Under the pieces are notes generated by a model. The model was not told the DNA's origin. It did not search any database and saw only the letters and a program-made list of their open reading frames with translations. A program made the translations under genes and the position numbers. Shown in pieces: positions 50,128 through 59,502 of a stretch of 64,000 bases of DNA. Position 1 is the first letter of the stretch. Each line of letters starts with the position of its first letter. The stretch lies in assembly GCA_016709445.1 (NCBI GenBank), contig JADJMV010000006.1, positions 372,001 to 436,000 of the forward strand, read 5' to 3'. The stretch comes from Phycisphaerales bacterium. Its GTDB lineage: Bacteria > Planctomycetota > Phycisphaerae > Phycisphaerales > UBA1924.

Positions 50128-52951
50128 ATGCGCGCCCGGGAACTCGAACTGCTCCGGCGATGGTCTGTCCGCACGGACCCCGAAGACCGGGGCCTCGCAG
50201 AAGCCTGGTATCGGGAACGCCCGCGTGATGGGTGGATCGGCGCGCGGACCGACCAGCCCTGGCAGATCGCGCTGGGACACGACCATCACGGCGTGAGCTG
50301 GTACCACCGTCGTGCGCGCCTCCCCGCGAGGTGGCTCGAGCCGGGGGCAGGGTCTGGCTGCGGTTCGGTGCGGCGGCGACCGACTGCCGCGTGTGGGTGA
50401 ACGGTCGAGCGGTGGGGGAGCATGTCGGGGACTACCTCCCCTTCGACCTGGACGTCACCGAGGCGTTGGGCGGGCAGGAACGGTGCGACATCGTCTGCCG
50501 AGTGGACGAGCTCAAGGGGAGTCCGCCCGCGGTGGTGGGGCGTGATCCCTGGAACGGCCACATCACGAAGGGCTTCCACGACGTGCTCAGCCTCCAGCAC
50601 GGAGGGATCTGGTGCGGCGTCACGGCACGGGAGACCGGGCCCGTCGCGATCGAGCCGGACGGGTTGGCGGCGCGTGCCGATGCGGCCACCGGCGAGGTCG
50701 TGGTGCTGCTCGACCTGCACCCGCACGAGTCGGGAGGCTCGGCGGAGGTGGTGCTGGTCGAGCCCGGGACCGGGAGCCAGCAGCGTGCCAGGGCGGCGAT
50801 CGAGCCCGGCCAACGCCGGGTCGAGCTTCGATTCACGGCGCCGTCCGTCCACCCCTGGAGCCCGGAAGAGCCGACACTTGGGGCGGTCCACGCCTCCGTG
50901 TGGGCGCCGGGACGGCACGCGCGCGACGAGGCCACCGCCCGGTTCGCGTTCCGCTCCGTCCAGGTCGGGGGGGCCGACAACCGACGGATCCTGCTCAACG
51001 GGCGCCCGCTCCTGCTCCGCGGCATGCTCGAGTGGGAGGTGGAGCACGAGCACATCGCGCCGTCGCCGACCCGCGAGGAACTCCTCGTACGATTCCGGGA
51101 GCTCCGAGAGCGGGGCTTCAACTGTGTCTGTCTGTGCATGGTGTATCCGCCGGAGCACTACTACGACGTCGCGGACGAGACAGGGATGCTGCTCTGGCAG
51201 ATCCACCCCGTCTGGAAGTCGTCGATGGCCCCCCGGCCATGCCCGAGTACCGACGGCTGTTCGAAGGGTTCTTCCGGCGCGACCGGCGGCATCCCTCGGT
51301 GTTCCTGGTCAGCGCCACATGTGAGCACGAGCGATTCGATGTCGAGCTTGGGCGTTGGTGGTGGGCAAGGGGGCGCGAGGAGCTGCCGCACAACCTGCTC
51401 CAGGTCCAGACCGGTTTCCTCCAGTGGAGCGACACCGAACGCATGGATCTCTGGGATGAGCACACCTACGACAATTCGGGGCGATGGGTGTGCTACATGG
51501 ACGATCTGGCCGCGTTCTTTGCGGAGAATCCGCCGCGTCCGTTCGTGATGGGCGAGACCATCATCGGCACATCGTGGCCGGATACCAACGCCCTGTTGGA
51601 ACGCCTCGGGGACGAGCGGCCGTGGTGGGCGCCCAAGGGCCTCGACGGCTTTGCGGAGTTCGAGGGGCTGCTCCAAGCCCGCTTCGGCGCCCCGGCCCTC
51701 GAACGCCTCAAGCATGCGGGCGACGCGTTCAACCTGGGCCAGCGCAAGCTGCAGTGTGAGGTCCTCCGCTGGCGGGCCCACAACGCCGGATGGGTGATGA
51801 ACCACCAGCGGGATGTGTTGAGTTGCCAGTGCGGCTTCCAGGACGACCTCGGGCGGTGGCGGTTCAGCCCCGAGCAGCTCCGGCCCTTCCTCGCCGACCG
51901 CACGCTGCTGCTCCGAACTCCCGGCTTCGCCGCGGGCGTCAACGCCGGCGAGCGCCTCGGGCTGGAGGTGGCGGTCAGCAACTTTGCCCCGGGCGATTTC
52001 GTCGGCTCCTTGGGTTTCGGGGGCACGCTCGAAACCGGCCAGAGCTCCGTGGAGTTGCCGACTTCGGTGCATGCATTGTCTGCGCCCATGGGCGAGGTCG
52101 CGTCCGCGGATATCGAGGTCGAGTTGCCGCCGGCGACGCAGCCGTTGCTCTGCCGGTTCCGGGCCGAGGCGAAGGGCGCCGAACCGAACGAGTGGCGTGT
52201 ATGGGCCTTCCCCGCCCCGCCGGAATCGCCGGATGGCGTCTACCGCGATGTGGTGGCGCCCTTTACCGACGCGGAGCGCGAGGCTGAATTCGAAGAGAAG
52301 CGTTATAGCAGCGGCTGGGCGCTCGAGTGCAGGACGTGGAGCCCGCGTCTGCCCGACCTGTCGGCGCTCCTGCCCGGTATGCCCGTGTGGCGCAACGCGG
52401 AACTCCCGCCCCGCGTCGACCACCTCACCATCGTCTCCACCCGGCTGACACACAACCTGCTGCTGCACATGGAGCATGGCGGGCGCGTCGTGCTGCTCGC
52501 GTCGAAGGCCGCCGGCGGACCCCCGACGAAGTGGGTGAACTTCTACGGGCAGATCCCCTTCATTGTCGAGTCCGGTGACGGCGATCTCGAGAGTGTGCTC
52601 GGCAGGGGAGAGAGCGCGTGGGTGCTCGACACGCTCGGCCTGGATCTCAACCGCAACAGCTGCCGCGCGGTACCCACACAGGAACTCGGGCTCGCGGGTC
52701 TCGTCGAGCCCGTCGTGCGGCTCGTCTTTACCCACGACAAGGGGACACCCGATGTCTGGGATCAGGTCTTCACCGCCCGGGTGGGTGCGGGCGTGCTGGC
52801 CGTTTCGACCCTCGACCACGACAACCCCGCGGGCCGGTATCTGTTGAGTCGAATCATCGGGTTTGTGGCGAGGGCCGACGCGAGGAAACACATCCGTGCC
52901 GCGCTCCCCCTCGACACCGTGCGTGCCTGGCGGTTCGATCCCAAGTCATGA
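50128..52951 (+). CDS. GH2-like glycoside hydrolase (two frameshifts)
   Basis: A protein of about 940 residues with GH2 architecture: sugar-binding jelly roll (GGRVWLRFGAAATDCRVWVNG, GDYLPFDLDVTEALGG), an Ig-like domain, then a TIM barrel (NRRILLNGRPLLLRGMLEW, LRERGFNCVCLCMVYPPEHYYDVADE). The barrel has HPSVFLVSATCEHERF, the position of the GH2 acid/base with CE in place of NE, and RPFVMGETIIGTSW, the position of the nucleophile Glu. Frameshifts lie near 50345 (GGGGG) and 51230 (CCCCCC). No signal peptide, so probably cytoplasmic. It converges with the six-hairpin gene, overlapping by 6 bp. Confidence 0.75.
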
Positions 52952-55060
52952 GCCGCCCGGGGCCAGCGCGGGGTCGTCGGAGAGAATGTCGATGCCCCGC
53001 TGCTCGAAGTCCGCGGCCGCGTTGAGAAAGTGGGCCGTGATCCAGAAGACGGTCCAGCCCTCGGAATAGCCTCCCCGCATCGTCTCGATCCGATCCATGT
53101 CGCCGGACTGGGCGAAGTTGGTGTGCTGGAGTTGCTCCCCCTGGCTCCCGAAGGGATCGATCATCTGCCCGCACGAACGGTACATGACGATGGCAAGCCG
53201 CTTGAGATCATCACGGCCGAGCAGCTCGCCCATGCGGTAGATCTCCGGCGTGTACAGCACGCCGTACACATCGAGGTGCTGGTTCTGCACCGAGACGACC
53301 GTCCAGCCTCGGGTCTTGAAACCGTGATCGGCCAGACGGCCAGCCGGTAGCGGGATATCCCACACGCACGTGTAGGTCAGGACCACATCCATCGCGTGCG
53401 ATGCCCGCTCGAGCCACCCCGGTTCGCCGGTCATCTCGTAGACCGCGAAGAACGCCTGAAACGCGGCCCATGCGCCCTCCTTGTCCTCGCACTGGGCGTC
53501 CAGCGTGCCGCCCCAGTAGGGCTCGGTCATGTCGAGGTGTCGGGAGGCGTAGTGCTCCGCCGCCTTGATGGCCGCATCACGGAATCGTTCCTCGCCGAAG
53601 ATCGCGAATGCCTTGCAGAGCGGAGAAACGAGAAACCCTTCCGCCGTCGAGCGCGGCCGCCACTCCTCGCCGAGGATCCTCGTCGCATGGGCATCGCAGG
53701 CCCGGAGGAGGAAGGCCTCCCAGTTGTCGGTCCGGACACGCCGGTCTTCGCGCCCCGCGAGAATGGCGCGGGCGAAGTTCTCCATCGCCTGACCCTGCGA
53801 CACGGGGTCACGACCGGACCACGAGCCCTGGGCGGGGTCGTAGACGAGCGGGAAACCGCCCCCATCGACCGGAGCGGTCGCGAGAAGATCGAGTGATTTC
53901 TGGCATCGGTCAATCCATGCCGGCTCGCCCAGCCGGTCCGCCAGCTCGAGGAACGCAAACCCCGGGGCCGCGGCCTGGCCACACCAACCCATGACGTAGA
54001 GGTCCTGCGTTGGGTACATGCGGAACCCCGAGCCTCGCGCGGACTCGTGCCACCTCGACTTCGCGAACGCTGCCTTGGCGCGGATGATCTCGCGGGCCTG
54101 GGGCAGCCCGTCGGTGGAGAATGGCTTCCAGCGATCGATGCAGGTGCGGAGCGGTGTGCGGAAGGCCGAGCCGCGGTCCGCGTCGCCGGACGACTCGAGA
54201 AAGAACGTCTTCTCGATGACGCCGCCGGGCGGGACATCGAGCGAGGCTCCCGGATAGGGGAGCACCCGTCCCTGATTGGCCTTGACCACGCCCCACTGGC
54301 CGTTGATCGCCGTCGGGCCCGAGAGGAGCACCAACTCGGTTGCTTCGGCTCGGCCCAGCACACCAAGCGACCACCACTGGTCGGGCCGGCGTCCGAAGGG
54401 GGTCGGTGAGGGCAGGGTGTGGAGCGCCGCGCCGGTCACGCCCCCTGCGGGGCGGTCCCACTCCAGGCAGGCGAAGGGCATGGGGTAGCGGTGTTCCTCG
54501 AAGACGGCCGCCTCGCCGGGCTCGCCGCGGAAGGCGGCGACGACGCCGGCGCCCGTCGCCACGCCGGAGGGGTTGCCGTCGTAGCAGATCCCCGGAAGAA
54601 GGACCCGCGCACCCGGGCCGGGGGTCTGCCAGCGCACGCTCAGCGTGATGTTCCGGGCCGCGTGTTCGCCGTTCCAGGTCCAGCGGCGACGGCCCTCGAC
54701 GCCGTTGCCGGCGCCGCGGTACGCGTCGCGGATGGTCCAGACGCCCTCGGGGGTCTGCAGTTCGCCGGAGAGCACCAGCCAGTCACCGTTCCGCTGGATG
54801 GAGGTGGGACCGCCATGGATCCAGGCGGTCGGCTGCTCGTCCTCCCATGCCGTCGCGATCGACCAAAGTCCCTCCGGCGGCGAGATCAGGCGGGACTGGC
54901 CATCGTCCACGAGACGGATCAAGCACCCCCCGGCGACGGCGTCGACCACGAGCGAGCCATGGAGGGAATCGATCGTTTCCGGCGCCTGAGGGGTCTGCAT
55001 CGCCGCGCCCAGCGCGAGCGGAGCCGCCATCGAGATGCACGCGAACGCCTTTCGATTCAA
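52946..55060 (-). CDS. Exported six-hairpin (alpha/alpha toroid) protein, possible glycosidase
   Basis: A 704-residue protein. The TTG start at 55060 overlaps the stop of the solute-binding protein gene (TTGA) and has GGAG 8 bases upstream; the frame above it is not protein-like. A weak signal peptide (FACISMAAPLALGAAMQ) leads to a beta-rich N-terminal domain and then helical pairs with Trp-rich loops (MYPTQDLYVMGWCGQAAAPG, EDKEGAWAAFQAFFAVYEM, YSEGWTVFWITAHFLNAA) that fit six-hairpin glycosidases. Substrate is unknown; the family cannot be fixed without a profile search. Confidence 0.65.
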   Translation of the reverse strand: MNRKAFACISMAAPLALGAAMQTPQAPETIDSLHGSLVVDAVAGGCLIRLVDDGQSRLISPPEGLWSIATAWEDEQPTAWIHGGPTSIQRNGDWLVLSGELQTPEGVWTIRDAYRGAGNGVEGRRRWTWNGEHAARNITLSVRWQTPGPGARVLLPGICYDGNPSGVATGAGVVAAFRGEPGEAAVFEEHRYPMPFACLEWDRPAGGVTGAALHTLPSPTPFGRRPDQWWSLGVLGRAEATELVLLSGPTAINGQWGVVKANQGRVLPYPGASLDVPPGGVIEKTFFLESSGDADRGSAFRTPLRTCIDRWKPFSTDGLPQAREIIRAKAAFAKSRWHESARGSGFRMYPTQDLYVMGWCGQAAAPGFAFLELADRLGEPAWIDRCQKSLDLLATAPVDGGGFPLVYDPAQGSWSGRDPVSQGQAMENFARAILAGREDRRVRTDNWEAFLLRACDAHATRILGEEWRPRSTAEGFLVSPLCKAFAIFGEERFRDAAIKAAEHYASRHLDMTEPYWGGTLDAQCEDKEGAWAAFQAFFAVYEMTGEPGWLERASHAMDVVLTYTCVWDIPLPAGRLADHGFKTRGWTVVSVQNQHLDVYGVLYTPEIYRMGELLGRDDLKRLAIVMYRSCGQMIDPFGSQGEQLQHTNFAQSGDMDRIETMRGGYSEGWTVFWITAHFLNAAADFEQRGIDILSDDPALAPGGS

Positions 55061-56517
55061 GAAGGAGTCTCCGTCCCAGGTCGGATGGCAGGGGGCAAGC
55101 CCTTGGCGGCGCGGTCCTGATCGATGTGCTGATGGACGGACGCGGCGACGGCGTCGAGCGCCTGCTGCGGCGGGGTGGTGTCTGGAGCGCGAAGATAGGC
55201 GAGCAACATCGCCATGATCTCGTCCTCCAGCTTGCGCTGATACAGACTTGTCGGGATGAAGCCCGGCGCCTTCCCAGTTTCCGGGAGCGGGTTGAGCGCG
55301 TAGCGCAGCCAGGCCGCCCGGTCGGGATAGCGTGCGGCGGGCATCGGCGGGACTTCGTACCCGGTACCCCCCTCCTTGGGCACCCCGCTGGTTTGCTTGA
55401 ACCGGTCCGAATTCACGACGTCCAGATTCGCCGGCGGGGCCACCCGGAGTGTGTCCCAGTAGGCCGCGGCCTGGTCGTCCTCGACGAGCCAGCGGATCAT
55501 CTCCCAGCCGGTTTCCTTGTGCCTCGCGTGGGCGCTGATGCCCCAGAGGCAGGAGCCGCACAAGATCGCCGGGGCGCGACCGTGGGGCAGCGGGGCGACG
55601 GCGAAATCGAGATCGGGCGCACCCAACTCGAAGTTGGGGACCATCCACGAACCGTTCATGTACAGGGCGGTCTTCCCATTCTTGAAACGGGAGTCCGGCC
55701 CGGTTCCCTGGCTCAGCCCGAAGTAGGGCGACCAGCTTCCGTCGTCGACGACCAAAGCCCGGAAAAACTCGAGAGTCTCGACACCTGCCGGCGAATTGAT
55801 GAGCGTGGTAAGGCCGTCGTCCGACCACTGGCGCCCCCCGGCCTGGGCGAAGAAGCTCATGAATGGCCACTGCCAGATGTCCATGTCGAAGCCGTAGATC
55901 TCGACGTTGCCGGCAGCGTCGCGGCGCGTGAGCCGCCTCGCGGCATCCCGAAGACGGGCCCAATCCCACGTCGCGTCCGGGTAGCCGATCGGGTCGTCCG
56001 TGTGCACGGCGTCGTAGTCATCGATCAGCTCTTTGTTGTAGTACAGCCCGAACTGGGCGCTGTCCTCGGGGAGCGCATAGAGCTTGCCATCGATCCGCAG
56101 GGCGTCGAGCAGCGCCGGCGGGAAGACGTTTAACTGCTCGTCGGTGAGCCCGCCCGGCCCCCCGATGTAGCTGTCCAGCGGCTCGAGCATGCCGCTCTCG
56201 ACCATTTGGTGGTAGTCAGTCACCATGACGCGCATGACCTCGGGGCCGGTGCCCGCGGCATGCCAGGTGTTGTACTTCATTCTGATGTCGGCGTGGCGCT
56301 GATAGTCAACGCTGACGCCCGGCGCCACCGCCTCGAACCCCCGCGCGTACCGGTCTTTGAACAGCCGGTCCTCGAAGGGCATTCCCCAAACGGTGAAGAT
56401 AATCCGCTCGCGAGCCGCGCCGGCCGGGCCCCGAGCGTGCGGCTTGAGTACCGGCGGGAACACCGCGATCACCGTCCCGACCACCAGGGCGAAGAGCACG
56501 ATCGCAGAGCTTCGCAT
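55057..56517 (-). CDS. ABC sugar-importer solute-binding protein (family 1)
   Basis: A 486-residue exported protein with a membrane-anchor or signal segment (AIVLFALVVGTVIAVFPPVL) and a type-1 carbohydrate-binding fold: ERIIFTVWGMP, GKLYALPEDSAQFGLYYNKELI, DWARLRDAARRLT and NGKTALYMNGSWMVPNFE. It would deliver an oligosaccharide to the two permeases encoded upstream. It is followed by the six-hairpin gene (TTGA overlap). Confidence 0.9.
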   Translation of the reverse strand: MRSSAIVLFALVVGTVIAVFPPVLKPHARGPAGAARERIIFTVWGMPFEDRLFKDRYARGFEAVAPGVSVDYQRHADIRMKYNTWHAAGTGPEVMRVMVTDYHQMVESGMLEPLDSYIGGPGGLTDEQLNVFPPALLDALRIDGKLYALPEDSAQFGLYYNKELIDDYDAVHTDDPIGYPDATWDWARLRDAARRLTRRDAAGNVEIYGFDMDIWQWPFMSFFAQAGGRQWSDDGLTTLINSPAGVETLEFFRALVVDDGSWSPYFGLSQGTGPDSRFKNGKTALYMNGSWMVPNFELGAPDLDFAVAPLPHGRAPAILCGSCLWGISAHARHKETGWEMIRWLVEDDQAAAYWDTLRVAPPANLDVVNSDRFKQTSGVPKEGGTGYEVPPMPAARYPDRAAWLRYALNPLPETGKAPGFIPTSLYQRKLEDEIMAMLLAYLRAPDTTPPQQALDAVAASVHQHIDQDRAAKGLPPAIRPGTETPS

Positions 56518-56520
56518 GGG

Positions 56521-57363
56521 CTACTCCTTGACGCCCGTCAGGGCGATCCCGCGCACGAACGCCCGCTGGGTGAGAAAGAAGATCACGATGAGCGGCAGGA
56601 TCAGGATGGTCGCGGCCGCCATCGTCACGGGCCAGCTCTGCACATACATCCCCGAGGCGAGGGCGGCGACGGCAAGGGGAAGCGTCTTCTTCTCGAGGCT
56701 ATCCACGACGATCAGGGGCCAGAAGAAGCCGTTCCAGGAGTTCATGAAGCTGAAGATGGCGAGCGCGGTGATGGCCGGCCACGCGATCGGCCGGGCGATG
56801 ACCCAGAAGAGGTCCAGGTCGGTCATGCCGTCGATGCGCCCCGCCTCGAGCAACGCGTCCGGCACCGTCGAGATCGCCTGCCGCATGTAGAAGATCCCGA
56901 AGCCGCTGGCGAGGAAGGGCACGATCATCGCCTGCAGGTTGTCGACAAAGCCGAGCGATCGGCAGATCAGGTAGGCGAAGATGAAGAAGCACTGGAGGGG
57001 CAGCAGCATCGTCGCGAGCGTGAGCCCGAACAGGATCCGCTTCCCGGCGAACCGCATCTTCGCGAACGCGTAGCCCGCGAGCGCGTTGTGGGCGACCGCC
57101 AGGATCGTGGTCACGAGCGCGACGATCACCGAGTTCATGTAGTACTGCTGCAGGTCCGCCGCCCGCACCGCTTCGGCGAAGTTGGACCATTGTGGGTGCG
57201 CGGGCAGCAGGTTCGCGAGCGAGGGCGCCTGCGCCGCCTCTTGATCCGCCTTGAGGCTGGTCAGCACCATCCACGCAAAGGGCACCAGCATCGTGGCCGC
57301 GGCGGCGTACACCGCCCCGTGGACGGCGAGCCGGAGGGGCAGGGGCGGGCGGCGGGTGCTCAT
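56521..57363 (-). CDS. ABC carbohydrate permease, MalG-like
   Basis: A 280-residue inner-membrane permease with six helices. The cytoplasmic EAA loop, which docks the ATPase, is EAGRIDGMTDLDLFWVIARPIAWPA. It overlaps the partner permease by 4 bp (ATGA) and ends 3 bp before the binding-protein start. No ATPase gene is in the cluster; such importers often share one MsmX/MalK-type ATPase. Confidence 0.92.
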   Translation of the reverse strand: MSTRRPPLPLRLAVHGAVYAAAATMLVPFAWMVLTSLKADQEAAQAPSLANLLPAHPQWSNFAEAVRAADLQQYYMNSVIVALVTTILAVAHNALAGYAFAKMRFAGKRILFGLTLATMLLPLQCFFIFAYLICRSLGFVDNLQAMIVPFLASGFGIFYMRQAISTVPDALLEAGRIDGMTDLDLFWVIARPIAWPAITALAIFSFMNSWNGFFWPLIVVDSLEKKTLPLAVAALASGMYVQSWPVTMAAATILILPLIVIFFLTQRAFVRGIALTGVKE

Positions 57364-58253
57364 GCGCCGCTCCCCGCCGTATCCCGGCGCCGGAACAGGG
57401 CAAGCTGCGTGCCCGTGGCTGCGCCGGTGAGCACGAAGATCACCACGCCGATCGCCGAGGCCAGGCCGAGTTGGCCGTAGGTGAATTGTCTGTAGATGTA
57501 CAGGTTGAGCACGTTGGTGTGGTTGTTCTCCTGCATCGCGGCCCCGGAGCCGGTGACCACGTAGACCAGGTCGAAGATCATGAACGCGCTGATCATCCCG
57601 GTCACGGTCAGAAACGCGGTCATGGGCGCCGCCTGGGGCCAGGTGATGTGGCGGAGCACTTCGAACCGGCTTGCCCCGTCTACCTCCGCCGCCTCGTAGA
57701 GCGTCTCGTTGATTCCCGCGAGGGCGGCCAGGTAGAGCACGAGGCAGAACCCGATCTTCTGCCAGATCGCGATCACGATGATCCAGAAGAAGGGCCAGTA
57801 GCCGTCCTGCAGCCAGTTCGGCGGGTGTGTCACGCCGATCAGGCCCAGAGCCCAGTTGAGCAGCCCCGCCTGGTCGTCGAGCAGCCAACGCCACACGAAG
57901 CCGATCGCCACCACCGAGATGATGGTCGGCATGAAGAAGAGCGTGCGGATGATCGCCTTGCCGCGGAACCAGCGGGCGTGCACCGCGACCGCGAAGAGAA
58001 AGGCGAGGACCACCGCGGGCGGCACCGAGACGACACCGAAGACAACCGTGTTCCGCAGCGCCGGCCAGAACCGAGGGTCACGGACCAACGTCGAGAAATT
58101 GCTCAGGCCCACGAACGAGGGCGCCCCGTGCCCGTCCCATTGGAACAGGCTCAGCCCGAGGCCGAGCACGGTGGGCGCGAGGGTGAAGATCACGAGGATC
58201 GCCAGTGGAAACGCGAGGAAGCTGTAGGCAGTCGTGGATCGGCGATCGATCAT
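57360..58253 (-). CDS. ABC carbohydrate permease, MalF-like
   Basis: A 297-residue permease with six helices and the EAA loop EAAEVDGASRFEVLRHITWPQAAP. N-terminal stretch SFLAFPLAILVIFTLAPTVL and GHGAPSFVGLSNFSTLV fit the MalF/UgpA type. A GTG at 58274, seven codons upstream and with AGGA ahead of it, is an alternative start. It lies 36 bp downstream of the GH172 gene on the same strand. Confidence 0.92.
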   Translation of the reverse strand: MIDRRSTTAYSFLAFPLAILVIFTLAPTVLGLGLSLFQWDGHGAPSFVGLSNFSTLVRDPRFWPALRNTVVFGVVSVPPAVVLAFLFAVAVHARWFRGKAIIRTLFFMPTIISVVAIGFVWRWLLDDQAGLLNWALGLIGVTHPPNWLQDGYWPFFWIIVIAIWQKIGFCLVLYLAALAGINETLYEAAEVDGASRFEVLRHITWPQAAPMTAFLTVTGMISAFMIFDLVYVVTGSGAAMQENNHTNVLNLYIYRQFTYGQLGLASAIGVVIFVLTGAATGTQLALFRRRDTAGSGA

Positions 58254-58289
58254 GCTCGCTGCAGCATATGGCACCAGGCGGGGTCCTGT

Positions 58290-59387
58290 TCAGCGGGCGA
58301 ACCGCTCCTCGACGGGCGGGAGCGCCGCCGCCGCGCCCGGCTCGGCGAGGTAATAGAACGCCGTCGAGGCGAGGTCGTCGGTCAGGGGCTGGTATTTGCC
58401 GTTGGGCCACCAGCCCAGCGCCTGCACCGTGACCCGCAGATCGGTCACGAACCGCACCGGGTCCGGCAGGTGCCAGCGGTAGAGCCCGTGGCTGGGAATG
58501 CGCGGGCCGGACTTGGGCGTCGAGTCGTAGACCGCCTGGGGATAGCCGAGATATGGCGTCGTGTAGGTCGTGGGACGGAGGTCCCGCTCGTGATCCATCA
58601 CGAAGCCCCACGCGCCCCCGAAATAGTCCTCGGTGCCGGTCCCGCAGATGGTGGGGGCGTCTTCGGCGTCGCCGTCGATGAAGAACTTCACCTCCCCCTC
58701 ACCCCACCAGCCGTTCGAGAGTTGGTTCCAGACCAGGTACGTGCCCGCGTAGTGGCCGCGTCCCGAGACCTTGTCCAGGATCACGTGCTCGGGGTGCTCG
58801 CGGGTGGTGAGCGACCGAGACCAGCTCGCATGCAAGTACGCGGCCTCGGGGCCGACTTCCTCGAGGCTGTAGGTGATCTGGTAGAAGACCTCTGGGATCG
58901 TCTTCGGCCCGTCGTTCCGGATCGTGAGCTTGAAACGCTTTCGGAATGGCATGGGCCAGTAGCTGTTCATGCCCCCCTTGGGGTTGACCGCGATGGGCTC
59001 ACTGGCGATCAGGGCCCGGCCGTCGATCCCATTGGCGAAGAAGTCCCCCAGCGGCGTCCGGATACTCGGTTCCGGGGCGTCGTCGTAGGTGACCTCCCAG
59101 GAAATGAACCGGTGCACGTCGGCGAGCACCGTGCACCAGATGTGCTGGACGACACCGGGGCCCTCGATATCCGCAAGCACCGCGGTCTGGCCGGGCTCAA
59201 GGTGGCGGAGACAGGGGCGGACCTTCCAACTTCGCCCTAGGGCTCCCGCCGCCTCGCTGCACCAGGCGTCGTCACCGGGGGCCGCCCCGGCACCGAGTCC
59301 CTTCCCGCCCGTCGGGTTCTCGGCCGAGATCGAGCGCGTCTTCCCGGACCCGAGGCGAGCGATGGAAAGTTGGGTAATACCCTGCAT
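58290..59387 (-). CDS. GH172-family (DUF2961) glycoside hydrolase
   Basis: A 365-residue protein of the DUF2961/GH172 family, whose studied members act on difructose anhydrides and alpha-D-fructofuranosides or arabinofuranosides. Signatures: GPGVVQHIWCTVLAD, PLGDFFANGIDG, MNSYWPMPFRKRFKLTIRN, IDGDAEDAPTICGTGTEDYFGGAWGF and RWHLPDPVRFV. No signal peptide, so it may act in the cytoplasm on imported oligosaccharide. It is the first gene of the GH172-permease-permease-SBP-six-hairpin operon; the ATG has GGAG upstream. Confidence 0.9.
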   Translation of the reverse strand: MQGITQLSIARLGSGKTRSISAENPTGGKGLGAGAAPGDDAWCSEAAGALGRSWKVRPCLRHLEPGQTAVLADIEGPGVVQHIWCTVLADVHRFISWEVTYDDAPEPSIRTPLGDFFANGIDGRALIASEPIAVNPKGGMNSYWPMPFRKRFKLTIRNDGPKTIPEVFYQITYSLEEVGPEAAYLHASWSRSLTTREHPEHVILDKVSGRGHYAGTYLVWNQLSNGWWGEGEVKFFIDGDAEDAPTICGTGTEDYFGGAWGFVMDHERDLRPTTYTTPYLGYPQAVYDSTPKSGPRIPSHGLYRWHLPDPVRFVTDLRVTVQALGWWPNGKYQPLTDDLASTAFYYLAEPGAAAALPPVEERFAR

Positions 59388-59425
59388 GCTTTGCTCCGGC
59401 TAATTCCTGAGTTGGAGGTCGATTT

Positions 59426-59439
59426 TGGCCACCTGGCCA
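59426..59439. promoter_or_regulatory. Possible operator TGGCCA-CC-TGGCCA
   Basis: Two TGGCCA half-sites spaced by CC lie in the 115-bp region between the divergent GH172 operon and the third prepilin gene. The symmetry and place fit a LacI- or CRP-like binding site. No regulator gene was seen in the cluster, and a GC-rich palindrome may occur by chance. Confidence 0.25.
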
Positions 59440-59502
59440 CCTCACGTCCACCCAAATCGGGTAGTATGACTCTACGGACCCACACCGTCCCCGGAGTCTC
59501 GT

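Noticed and set aside
57471..59240. 589-codon plus-strand frame opposite the permease and GH172 genes
   Set aside because: Antisense shadow rich in Arg, Glu and Asp; no family features.
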